Shown: piece after piece, positions 48,293 to 56,112 of the stretch | Layout: each line of letters opens with the position of its first letter | Position numbering within the stretch: position 1 is the first letter of the stretch | From: Kitasatospora phosalacinea | GTDB lineage: Bacteria; Actinomycetota; Actinomycetes; Streptomycetales; Streptomycetaceae | Length of the DNA stretch: 64,000 nucleotides | Direction: 5' to 3' | NCBI RefSeq assembly: GCF_030268885.1 | Contig: NZ_BSSA01000002.1 | Coordinates: forward strand, 310,001 to 374,000 | Translations under genes and position numbers: made by a program | Notes under the pieces: model-generated | What the model saw: the letters and a program-made list of their open reading frames with translations, nothing else | Database searches by the model: none | What the model was told of the DNA's origin: nothing

Positions 48293-48948
48293 CCTGCGCT
48301 TCCGCGGGGCCCGCCGGGGCGGATGGCCGGGCGGCGGCATTCGGCGGGAGCGGTTCCGAATCTGTGGATCCGGCGAAGGATTGCTGAATTCCGGTCCTGG
48401 GCAGTGACATTCCGGGCCGCCGCGACGCCACCGGTCCGGGCGCCCCGGCCCCCTTTCGAATAACTGTTCGGAACAGGGGGGGCAATACCGAGAAATGCGC
48501 TATTCCGGACACCGCACCGAGGAGTTTGCTGCAGGTTCCTGCACTTGCGGGAACCTGCAGCCGGAGAGCACTTGTTCGGAGTTCGCCCCGCTGTGAGGGT
48601 GTAGTCACGCCAAGTCGTCCGGGGCAGCCGCAGCCCGAGTCGGCGACTTGCTCTTCGCGTGGGGGCGACAGGTGCGTTCGTATCTGCGCAACGGGGGGAA
48701 GAGCACCGGCCGGTACGCCACGTGTGGTGGTGGCTGCCGTGACCGGATCGGTGAGGCGTTGCTGCTCCGCCTCGCCGAAGCGCCATGACGCTGGCGTAAC
48801 ACGAGCGGGTCCTCCGGGGTCCGGGTGCCGACGGCACCCGCCCCGGGGGACGCGCCCGTAGCCGCGGTGACGACTCCCGCCGTCGATCCCGACGGCGCTG
48901 CTGAGATCATCATCCGCAAACGGAGGAACACGGCAGGGAGCGCTCGAC
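48293..48948. other. 656-bp intergenic control region before the regulator array
   Basis: No supportable gene on either strand. It contains a CTGTTC-G-GAACAG palindrome (48464-48476), a perfect 12-bp inverted repeat (48528-48561, listed separately) and a GGGAG ribosome-binding site at 48936-48940 before the first array gene. Part is distinctly less GC-rich than its neighbours (48350-48500). Promoter(s) of the array are expected here. Confidence 0.55.
48528..48561. repeat. Perfect 12-bp inverted repeat (possible operator or attenuator)
   Basis: GCTGCAGGTTCC (48528-48539) and its exact complement GGAACCTGCAGC (48550-48561), separated by ten bases. It lies about 390 bp before the first array gene and 235 bp after the TDT gene. 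It could be the terminator of the TDT gene, but is far from its stop and has no G-rich stem like the other terminators here; an operator is the alternative. Confidence 0.6.
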
Positions 48949-50166
48949 GTGGCAGCGGACCACCCGGAGTCCGAACCGGACACCGTACCGTCCCACCCGG
49001 ACACCGCCCCGTCCCACCAGGACGGCGGGTCCGCGCACCAGGACACCGCACCGGCCCCTCCGGGCCTCGTGCCGTCCCCGCCGGAACTCGTGCCGTCCCT
49101 GGCGGGCGCCGCACCGTTCCTGGCGGACGCCGCGCCGTCCCGTGCGGGCGTCGCACCGTCCCGTGCGGGCGCCGCGCCGTTCGACCCGGACGGCGGCCTG
49201 CCCGAGGAGGACGCCGCCCGGCTCTACCTGGCCGTCCTCGCCGCGGGCGGCCGGATCCCGCTCGACGCCCCGCCCCAGCCCGGCACCGGCCTCACCCCCG
49301 AACGCCAACAGGCCATGCTGGACCAGCTGGTGGCCGTCGGACTGGTCCTGCTCAACCGGATCGACCACTGCTACGTCGCGGTCAGCCCGCGCGCCGTCGC
49401 CGACCGCCTCGGCGCCGACCTGCGCGCCCGCGCCACCCGCCTGCTGCTCGACGCCGACCGGCTGCCCGCCGCGCTCGACCCGCTCGCCCGCGCCTACGAC
49501 GCCGTCCCCCGGCCCGCCGACCGGACCAGGCAGGCCGTCTACGTCGACGGGCAGGAGGACATCCGGCTGCGGATCGCCCGCCTCGTCTCCGACTGCCGCC
49601 TCGAACTGCTCAGCGCCCAGCCCGGCCTGCGCCCGCCCGCCGTCCTCGAACTCGCCCACACCCAGGACCAGCGGATGCTCGGCCGCGGCGCCACCCTGCG
49701 CGCCCTCTACCAGCCCGTCGCCCTCACCGAGGACAGCGCGGTCCGGCACGCCACCGCGATGAGCGAGCACGGCGCCCAACTCCGGGTCCTGGACGAGCCG
49801 TTCCTCCGCCTGATCGTCATCGACCGGCGGGTCGCCGTCATCCCCGCCGCCGAGGACCACAGCCGCGCCGCGTTCGTCGAGGACCCCGCCGCCATCGCCT
49901 ACCTGGTGGCCGGGTTCGAGCGCGACTGGGCCCGCGCCGAACAGGTCCACTGGCAGCACCTCGACCCCCGCGCCCTCACCCGCAGCATCACCCACCGGGT
50001 CGGCCGCCTGCTCGCCCAGGGCCTCACCCAGCGCGCCGTCGCCACCCGCCTGGGCCTGTCCGAACGCACCGTCGCGGGCCACATCTCCCGGCTGCGCGAC
50101 CTCTACGGCGCCGGCACCCTGTTCCAACTCGGCTGGCTGATGAGAGGCGGCGACGGCCGTGGCTGA
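48949..50166 (+). CDS. Array regulator 1: TrmB-like/LuxR-HTH transcriptional regulator
   Basis: 405 residues, the longest of the array. Start GTG 48949 has GGGAG eight bases upstream. The first 80 residues are a low-complexity Pro/Ser/Ala/Asp segment with repeats such as APSRAGVAPSRAGAAP, absent from the shorter paralogues. Then come a winged-helix-like segment (DAARLYLAVLAAGGRIPLDA ... LDQLVAVGLVLL), the central domain shared by the array (LRALYQPVALTEDSAVRHAT, VLDEPFLRLIVIDRRVAVIP, AAFVEDPAAIAYLV) and a LuxR/GerE helix-turn-helix (LTQRAVATRLGLSERTVAGH). It ends GTLFQLGWLMRG. The central part resembles the effector half of TrmB-type regulators, but no catalytic residues are seen. Its stop overlaps the next start by eight bases (GTGGCTGA). 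Confidence 0.9.
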   Translation: MAADHPESEPDTVPSHPDTAPSHQDGGSAHQDTAPAPPGLVPSPPELVPSLAGAAPFLADAAPSRAGVAPSRAGAAPFDPDGGLPEEDAARLYLAVLAAGGRIPLDAPPQPGTGLTPERQQAMLDQLVAVGLVLLNRIDHCYVAVSPRAVADRLGADLRARATRLLLDADRLPAALDPLARAYDAVPRPADRTRQAVYVDGQEDIRLRIARLVSDCRLELLSAQPGLRPPAVLELAHTQDQRMLGRGATLRALYQPVALTEDSAVRHATAMSEHGAQLRVLDEPFLRLIVIDRRVAVIPAAEDHSRAAFVEDPAAIAYLVAGFERDWARAEQVHWQHLDPRALTRSITHRVGRLLAQGLTQRAVATRLGLSERTVAGHISRLRDLYGAGTLFQLGWLMRGGDGRG

Positions 50167-51235
50167 CCCGACCCCCACGACCGTTCCCGCCCCGGCGCCC
50201 GCCGCCACCGTTCCCGCCGCCACCGCCGTCCCCGCCGCTGCCGCCACCGCCGTCCCCGCCGCCGTGGAGCGCGGGCCGATCGACGAGGGGGCCCGGCGCC
50301 TCTACCTGGACGTGCTCGAAGCGGGCGGCCGGATCGCGGCCGACGCCGTCGCCGCCCTCGCGCCCGCCCCCGGGCTGTCGCAGACCTTCGCCGAACTCCT
50401 GCGCACCGGCCTGCTGGTGCACGACGGCATGGACGGCTCCTACCTGGCCGTCAACCCCCGCTTCGTCGCCGAGACGCTCAGCACCGAGATGAACTCCGAG
50501 GCCGCCCGCCTGCTCAACCGGGCCGAACGCCTCACCGCCGACCTCGACCCGCTGATCGCCGCCTACGACAGCGTGCCCCGGGCCGTCGAACCCACCACCG
50601 CCGATGTCCAGGTCGCCGGACGCGAGCACATCCGCCAGCGGATCGCCCAGCTCGGCTCCACCTGCCGGGAGGAGGCGCTCACCGCGCAACCGGGTCAACC
50701 GGCACCCGCCACCCTGGAACTGTCGCTGAGCCAGGAACTCCCGGTGCTGCGCCGCGGCTGCCGGATCCGAACCCTCTACCAGCCCGTCGCGCTCACCGTA
50801 CCCGCCGTGATCCGCTACGCCGCCACCGTCACCCGGGCCGGCGGCGAGGTCCGGCTGCTCGACGAGCCCTTCCAGCGCGTCCTGGTCTTCGACCGCACCA
50901 CCGCCGTGGTGCCCGTCGCCGCCGACCTCAGCCGGGCCGCGGTGATCTCCGACCCCGCCACCGTGGCGATGATCGTCGCCAACTTCGACCGCGACTGGGA
51001 CCGGGCCGAACGCGTCTGCTGGAACAGCCTGCTCGACAGCGCTCCCGCCCAGGCCGCCGCCGACCAGATCGCCCGCCTGCTCGCCCAGGGCCTCACCCAG
51101 AAGGCCATCGCCACCCGCCTGGGCCTGTCCGAACGCACCGTCGCCGGCCACATCTCCCGGCTGCGCGACCGCTACGGCGCCGACACGCTGTTCCAACTCG
51201 GCTGGCTGATGCGGAGGGGCGAGCACGATGCCTGA
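50159..51235 (+). CDS. Array regulator 2: TrmB-like/LuxR-HTH transcriptional regulator
   Basis: 358 residues. A 36-residue Ala/Pro/Thr/Val start (TVPAATAVPAAAATAVPAA) replaces the longer extension of regulator 1. Core blocks: EGARRLYLDVLEAGGRIAAD, ELLRTGLLVHDGMDGSYLAV, RTLYQPVALTVPAVIRYAAT, DEPFQRVLVFDRTTAVVPVA and NFDRDWDRAERVCW. The HTH reads LTQKAIATRLGLSERTVAGH and is nearly the same as in regulator 1, with which it forms a subgroup (ALYLDV-type start). Between conserved blocks the ligand-facing middle differs strongly. The stop overlaps the next ATG by eight bases (ATGCCTGA). Confidence 0.9.
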   Translation: MADPTPTTVPAPAPAATVPAATAVPAAAATAVPAAVERGPIDEGARRLYLDVLEAGGRIAADAVAALAPAPGLSQTFAELLRTGLLVHDGMDGSYLAVNPRFVAETLSTEMNSEAARLLNRAERLTADLDPLIAAYDSVPRAVEPTTADVQVAGREHIRQRIAQLGSTCREEALTAQPGQPAPATLELSLSQELPVLRRGCRIRTLYQPVALTVPAVIRYAATVTRAGGEVRLLDEPFQRVLVFDRTTAVVPVAADLSRAAVISDPATVAMIVANFDRDWDRAERVCWNSLLDSAPAQAAADQIARLLAQGLTQKAIATRLGLSERTVAGHISRLRDRYGADTLFQLGWLMRRGEHDA

Positions 51236-52244
51236 CCTCCCCCCGGGCACCCCCGCCCCGCCCCGCCCCGCGCCCCCACCGGACTCCGGGCCCTCGTACG
51301 CGGTGCCGCCCGGCCCGGCCGAGAAGGAGCTGTACCTGTCCGTGCTGCGGGCCGGTCGGGTCTCGCTGCGGGAGCTGATGGAGCAGGACGCGGCCGCCAC
51401 CGCCCGGCTGCTGGAGCTCGGCCTGCTGGTCCCGTACACCTCCAACGGCTGGGCGGTGGCCGTGAATCCGCGGGCGGCCATCGCCAAGCTGTCCGCCGCG
51501 CTGCGGGCGGACGCGGGCGACCTGCTGGCCCGGGCCGAGACCGCGGGCGCCGACCTCGAAGACCTGTCCGAGTCCTACGACGCCGCCCAGCGGCGCGCCG
51601 AACCGGCCGAGCGGATCACCCATGTGTACGGGGTGGAGGCCATCCAACAGCGGCTGCTGGTGATCGAGTCGGACCGCTGGGAGGAGTGCCTGGCCGCCCA
51701 GCCCGGCGTCCGCCCGCCCGAGTACCTGGACGACGACAGCCGGATCCGCCAGGCACTGGCCCGCGGCGCGGTGACCGACGTCCTGTACCAGCCGGTCTCC
51801 CGCCGGACCCCGCACACAGCGGCTTACGCAGCGACGGCCACTGACTGGGGCATGCGGCTGCGGGTCCTGGACGAGCCCTTCGCCCGGATGCTGATCTTCG
51901 ACCGGCGAGTCGCGGTGATCGCCACCGTCGACGACAACCGCAGCGGCGCCGCGTTCATCGGGGACCGCGCGGTGGTCGAGCACCTGGTGCGGCTCTTTCT
52001 CCGCGACTGGGAGCGTGCCGTCCGCGTCCCGTGGCACGACGAGGTGGGCCGCGAAATGCCCCAACCCCTGCGCAGGGTAGGCGAGTTGCTGGCCGAAGGG
52101 CTGACCCAGCGGGCCGTCGCCTCCCGCCTGGGCCTGTCCGAGCGCACCGTGGCCGGGCACATCGCCCGGCTGCGCGAGCGCTACGACGCCGAGACGCTGT
52201 TCCAGCTCGGCTGGCTGATGCGGGACGGTGGCCGACATGGCTGA
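51228..52244 (+). CDS. Array regulator 3: TrmB-like/LuxR-HTH transcriptional regulator
   Basis: 338 residues with a 30-residue Pro-rich start. Core: GPAEKELYLSVLRAGRVSLR and LMEQDAAATARLLELGLLVP for the winged-helix-like part, HVYGVEAIQQRLLVIESDRW, VLYQPVSRRTPHTAAYAATA and DEPFARMLIFDRRVAVIATV for the centre, and LTQRAVASRLGLSERTVAGH for the HTH. The first 60 core residues are almost the same as in regulator 4, showing recent duplication. It lies in the middle of the overlapping series; its stop overlaps the start of regulator 4 by eight bases (ATGGCTGA). The ending GWLMRDGGRHG is unusual in being polar. Confidence 0.9.
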   Translation: MPDLPPGTPAPPRPAPPPDSGPSYAVPPGPAEKELYLSVLRAGRVSLRELMEQDAAATARLLELGLLVPYTSNGWAVAVNPRAAIAKLSAALRADAGDLLARAETAGADLEDLSESYDAAQRRAEPAERITHVYGVEAIQQRLLVIESDRWEECLAAQPGVRPPEYLDDDSRIRQALARGAVTDVLYQPVSRRTPHTAAYAATATDWGMRLRVLDEPFARMLIFDRRVAVIATVDDNRSGAAFIGDRAVVEHLVRLFLRDWERAVRVPWHDEVGREMPQPLRRVGELLAEGLTQRAVASRLGLSERTVAGHIARLRERYDAETLFQLGWLMRDGGRHG

Positions 52245-53193
52245 GCCGGTCGCCGAGCAGCCGCCGGGCCCGGCGGAGAAGGAGCTGTACCTGTCCGTGC
52301 TGCGGGCGGGCGGCCGGGTGTCGGTCCGGGAGGCGACCGAGCAGGACGCCGCCGCCACCGCCCGGTTGCTCGCGCTCGGACTGCTGGTCCACCACGACGA
52401 GAGCGAGCAGCTCACCGCCGTCAACCCGCGCACCGTCAGCATGCGGCTGAGCCGGCAACTGCGCCAGGCCGGCACCCGGCTGTTCGAGGCGGCCGAGCAC
52501 GTCCCCACCGAACTCGACGTCCTCACCGACGCGTACGACAGCGCCGCCCGGCGCGAGGACCACGGGCGGCAGATCACCCACGTGCTGGACGTGGACCGGA
52601 TCCGGCACCGCCTGCTGCAGATCGAGGCGGACTGCCGCGAGGAGGTGCTGGCCGCCCAACCCGGCCGACGGCCGGTGGTGTACCTGGAGAAGAGCGCCCG
52701 CACCGAGAAGGCGCTGGCGGACGGCGCCCGGATGGACATCCTCTACCAGCCCGTCAGCAAGTCCGACCCGGCGGTGATCGACTACGCGGTGCGGGCCACC
52801 GGCTGGGGCATGCGGCTGCGCTCCCTGGACGAGGACTTCACCCGGATGCTGATCTTCGACCGCCGGGTGGCGATCATCTCCGCGTCCGCCGACAACCGCG
52901 CCGCCGCCTTCGTCGAGGACCCGGCCGTGGTCGACCACCTGGTGCGGCTCTTCCTCCGCGACTGGGAGCGCGCCGAACGCGTCCCCTGGCACGACCTCGC
53001 GGGCGGCAGCGTCCCCCCGGCCCTCGAACAGGTCGGCCGCCTGCTCGTCGCGGGCCTGACCCAGAAGGCGATCGCCTCCCGCCTGGGCCTGTCCGAGCGC
53101 ACCGTCGCCGAACACATCGCCCGGCTGCGCGAGCGCTACGACGCGAAGACGCTGTTCCAACTCGGCTGGCTGATGCGGGAGGGCGCCCGGTGA
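52237..53193 (+). CDS. Array regulator 4: TrmB-like/LuxR-HTH transcriptional regulator
   Basis: 318 residues from ATG 52237; a GTG at 52228 is in frame, but 52237 keeps the same eight-base overlap seen at the two junctions upstream. There is almost no N-terminal extension. Core: GPAEKELYLSVLRAGGRVSV, REATEQDAAATARLLALGLL, HVLDVDRIRHRLLQIEADCR, ILYQPVSKSDPAVIDYAVRA and LDEDFTRMLIFDRRVAIISA. The HTH LTQKAIASRLGLSERTVAEH differs from regulators 1-3 by Glu in the recognition helix. Closest to regulator 3 at the N-terminus. Stop overlaps the next start by four bases (GTGA). Confidence 0.9.
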   Translation: MAEPVAEQPPGPAEKELYLSVLRAGGRVSVREATEQDAAATARLLALGLLVHHDESEQLTAVNPRTVSMRLSRQLRQAGTRLFEAAEHVPTELDVLTDAYDSAARREDHGRQITHVLDVDRIRHRLLQIEADCREEVLAAQPGRRPVVYLEKSARTEKALADGARMDILYQPVSKSDPAVIDYAVRATGWGMRLRSLDEDFTRMLIFDRRVAIISASADNRAAAFVEDPAVVDHLVRLFLRDWERAERVPWHDLAGGSVPPALEQVGRLLVAGLTQKAIASRLGLSERTVAEHIARLRERYDAKTLFQLGWLMREGAR

Positions 53194-54143
53194 CCGCGCA
53201 CCTGCTGAACGACGCCGAGCGCGCCCTGTACCGCGAGGTCCTGGCCCAGGGCGGTCGGGTGATGTTTCGCGAGGCCGTGCAGCAGGCCCCGGACGCCACC
53301 CTGCGCCTGATCGAACTCGGTCTGCTGGTCCACTTCGAGAACGACGAATCGCTGACGGCCGTCAACCCGCGCACCGTCGGCGCCCGGCTCAGCGCAGACC
53401 TGCGAGCCGACGCCAGCCGCCGCCTCGCCGAAGCGGACCGGGCCGCTGCCCAACTCGACGACCTGTCCCAGGCGTTCGAGGCGGCGACGCCGCGATCGAG
53501 CCGCACCACCGTGGTACGGCACGTCGACCGGTGGGAGGAGATCCGGCACCGCGTGCTGCAGATCGAGGCCGACGCGCACGAGGAGATCCTCGCCGCCCAG
53601 CCCGGCGGGGCCCGCCCGGTCGCCCGGATGACGAAGACCCGGCAGCACAACGAGGCCTCCCTCGCGAGCGGCATGGAACTGCGCACCCTCTACCAGCCGG
53701 GCGCCGCTGCCGACCGCCCCACCGCCGCCTACGCAGCCGAACTCTCCGACCGGGGTCAGCGCTTCCGCGTGCTGGACGAGCCGTTCCGTCGGATGCTGAT
53801 CTTCGACCGCCGCACCGCGGTCGTCCCGGCCGCCGCCGACGACGCCAGCGCCGCCTTCGTCGAGGACCCGGTGCTGGTCGCCCTGCTCGTCGAACGCTTC
53901 GAGCGCGACTGGGCCCGCGCCACCATCGTCGACTGGCACGCCCTGGCGGGCCGCCCGCGCGAGAGCGGCGTCCCCCCGGAGCTGACCGGCCTGCTCGCCG
54001 CCGGTCTGACCCAGAAGGCGATCGCCTCCCGCCTGTCCCTCTCCGAGCGCACGGTGGCCGCCCACCTCGCCCGGCTGCGCGAGCACCACGGCGCCGAGAC
54101 GCTCTTCCAGCTCGGCTGGCTGATGCGGGAGGGGGCCCGGTGA
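53190..54143 (+). CDS. Array regulator 5: TrmB-like/LuxR-HTH transcriptional regulator
   Basis: 317 residues from GTG 53190 in the GTGA overlap. Core: ERALYREVLAQGGRVMFREA, RLIELGLLVHFENDESLTAV, HVDRWEEIRHRVLQIEADAH, RTLYQPGAAADRPTAAYAAE, LDEPFRRMLIFDRRTAVVPA and FERDWARATIVDWHALAGRP. The HTH is LTQKAIASRLSLSERTVAAH, with Ser instead of Gly before LSERT. Regulators 5, 6 and 7 share the ALYRE start, the YQPGA block and VDWHALAGRP, so they form one subgroup. Stop overlaps the next start by four bases. Confidence 0.9.
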   Translation: MTAHLLNDAERALYREVLAQGGRVMFREAVQQAPDATLRLIELGLLVHFENDESLTAVNPRTVGARLSADLRADASRRLAEADRAAAQLDDLSQAFEAATPRSSRTTVVRHVDRWEEIRHRVLQIEADAHEEILAAQPGGARPVARMTKTRQHNEASLASGMELRTLYQPGAAADRPTAAYAAELSDRGQRFRVLDEPFRRMLIFDRRTAVVPAAADDASAAFVEDPVLVALLVERFERDWARATIVDWHALAGRPRESGVPPELTGLLAAGLTQKAIASRLSLSERTVAAHLARLREHHGAETLFQLGWLMREGAR

Positions 54144-55093
54144 CCACCGACCTCCCCGACGCCTCCGACCGCGCCCTCTACCGCGAGATCGTGTCGCGCG
54201 GCGGCCGAATGATGTGGCACGAGGCCATGGCACAGGCGCCGGAAGCCACCCGCCGCCTGCTCGACTTCGGCCTGCTGGTGCACCACGCCGTCGACGAGTC
54301 GCTGACCGCCGTCAGCCCGCGGACCGCCGTCGGCCGACTCGGTGCCCGGATGCGCGCGGAGGGTGCGGGGCTGCTGCTGCGCGCCGAGGAGACGCCCGCC
54401 GCCCTCGAACCGCTCAGCCAGGCGTACGAGTCGGCGTTCGGCCGGGTCGACCGCTCCAGCCTGGTGCGCCACGTCCAGGACATGGAGCAGATCCGGCACG
54501 GCATCCTCCAGGCCGAGTCGGAGGCCCGCGAGGAGATCCTCGCCGCCCAGCCCGGTGGCGCCCGTCCGCACCAGTTCCTGCAGCAGTCGCTGGAGCTCAC
54601 CCGCAACCACCTCGCCGCGGGCATCGCCCTGCGCACCCTCTACCAGCCGGGCGCCCTCGCCGACCCGCCCACCACCGCCTACGCGGCCGACGTCACCGAC
54701 CTCGGCGAACGCGTCCGCGTGCTGGACGAGCCGTTCACCCGCCTGCTGATCTTCGACCGCCGCACCGCGATCATCCCGGCCGCCGCCGACAACACCAGCG
54801 CCGCCTTCATCGAGGACCCGACCGTGGTCGCCTCCCTGGTCACCCTGTTCGAACGCGACTGGGCCCGCGCCGCCATCGTCGACTGGCACGCCCTGGCGGG
54901 CCGCCCCCGCGGGACCGGCGTCCCGCCCGAACTCACCGACCTGCTCGCCGCGGGCCTGACCCAGAAGGCGATCGCCTCCCGCCTGAACCTCTCCGAGCGC
55001 ACCGTCGCCGCGCACCTCGCCCGGCTGCGCGAGCACCACGGCGCCGAAACCCTCTTCCAGCTCGGCTGGCTGATGCGGGAAGGAGCCCGGTGA
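54140..55093 (+). CDS. Array regulator 6: TrmB-like/LuxR-HTH transcriptional regulator
   Basis: 317 residues from GTG 54140, the only start compatible with the GTGA overlap; a much longer upstream open frame is the shadow of regulator 5. Core: DRALYREIVSRGGRMMWHEA, RRLLDFGLLVHHAVDESLTA, HVQDMEQIRHGILQAESEAR, RTLYQPGALADPPTTAYAAD, LDEPFTRLLIFDRRTAIIPA and FERDWARAAIVDWHALAGRP. The HTH LTQKAIASRLNLSERTVAAH has Asn where regulator 5 has Ser. It is the closest relative of regulator 5 at the C-terminus and of 7 at the first residues (VTTDLP). Confidence 0.9.
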   Translation: MTTDLPDASDRALYREIVSRGGRMMWHEAMAQAPEATRRLLDFGLLVHHAVDESLTAVSPRTAVGRLGARMRAEGAGLLLRAEETPAALEPLSQAYESAFGRVDRSSLVRHVQDMEQIRHGILQAESEAREEILAAQPGGARPHQFLQQSLELTRNHLAAGIALRTLYQPGALADPPTTAYAADVTDLGERVRVLDEPFTRLLIFDRRTAIIPAAADNTSAAFIEDPTVVASLVTLFERDWARAAIVDWHALAGRPRGTGVPPELTDLLAAGLTQKAIASRLNLSERTVAAHLARLREHHGAETLFQLGWLMREGAR

Positions 55094-56112
55094 CCACCGA
55101 CCTGCCCACCGCCTCCGAACCCGCCCTCTACCGCGAAGTCCTGGCCCAGGGCGGCCGGGTGACGTTCCGCGAGGCCGTGCAGCAGGACGCCGAGGCCACC
55201 CTCGGCTTGATCCGCACCGGCCTGCTGGTGCACGTCGACCACGACTCCTCCATCACCGCGGTCAATCCGCGCTCGGTCACCGGACGGCTCAGCGCCGACC
55301 TGCGCAGCGCGGCGTCCGAGAAGCTGGCGCAGGCCGCACGGACCGCCGCCGAGTTGGACGACCTGGCCCAGGCGTACGACGCCGCCCCGCGCCGCACCGA
55401 GTCCTGGCAGGGCGGTGGGCAGGTGGTGGAGCGGTTGGTGGGCGCGCAGCAGTTCCGGCACCGGATCATGCAGATCGAGTCGGAGATGCACGAGGAGACG
55501 CTGGCGGCCCAGCCTGGCGGAGCCAGACCGGTCGAACAGACGGGCCAGTCCCTGGGACGCTCGCTGGAGGTCCTGGCCCGCGGCATCGAACTGCGCACCC
55601 TCTACCAGCCCGGCGCCGCCACCGACCCGCCGACCGTGGACTACGTGGCGTCCCTCTCCGCCGCGGGCGAGCGCTTCCGCGTCTTGGACGAGCCCTTCCA
55701 GCGGATGGTGATCTCCGACCGCAAGGTGGCGGTCGTGATCGACTCCACGGACAGCCGCGCCGCCGTGTTCGTCGAGGACCCGGCGGTGCTCGTCACCCTG
55801 GTCGGCCTGTTCGAACGCGACTGGGCCCGCGCCGTCGTCGACTGGCACGCCCTGGCGGGCCGCCCGCGCGGGACCGGCGTCCCGCTGGAGCTCACCGACC
55901 TGCTCGCCGCGGGTCTGACCCAGCGGGCGATCGCCTCCCGCCTGGGGCTCTCGGAGCGGACGGTGGCCGGTCACATCGCCCGGCTGCGGGAGTTCTACGA
56001 TGCGGAGACCCTGTTCCAGCTCGGCTGGCAGCTGCGCGGGGTGTCCGGACGACCCGCCGCGCCGCCGGGGCAGGACCCGGGACGGTCGGCCGAGAAGGAG
56101 TGGGACCTGTGA
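55090..56112 (+). CDS. Array regulator 7: TrmB-like/LuxR-HTH transcriptional regulator
   Basis: 340 residues from GTG 55090 in the GTGA overlap. Starts VTTDLPTASEPALYREVLAQ, as in regulator 6. It carries a 9-residue insertion in the linker (WQGGGQVVERLVGAQQ) and a 25-residue polar C-terminal tail after the HTH (GRPAAPPGQDPGRSAEKEW) that no other member has. The centre keeps RTLYQPGAATDPPTVDYVAS and LDEPFQRMVISDRKVAVVID, with Ser for Phe in the otherwise fixed IFDRR block. HTH: LTQRAIASRLGLSERTVAGH. GAAGGAG in its tail is the ribosome-binding site of regulator 8. Confidence 0.9.
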   Translation: MTTDLPTASEPALYREVLAQGGRVTFREAVQQDAEATLGLIRTGLLVHVDHDSSITAVNPRSVTGRLSADLRSAASEKLAQAARTAAELDDLAQAYDAAPRRTESWQGGGQVVERLVGAQQFRHRIMQIESEMHEETLAAQPGGARPVEQTGQSLGRSLEVLARGIELRTLYQPGAATDPPTVDYVASLSAAGERFRVLDEPFQRMVISDRKVAVVIDSTDSRAAVFVEDPAVLVTLVGLFERDWARAVVDWHALAGRPRGTGVPLELTDLLAAGLTQRAIASRLGLSERTVAGHIARLREFYDAETLFQLGWQLRGVSGRPAAPPGQDPGRSAEKEWDL

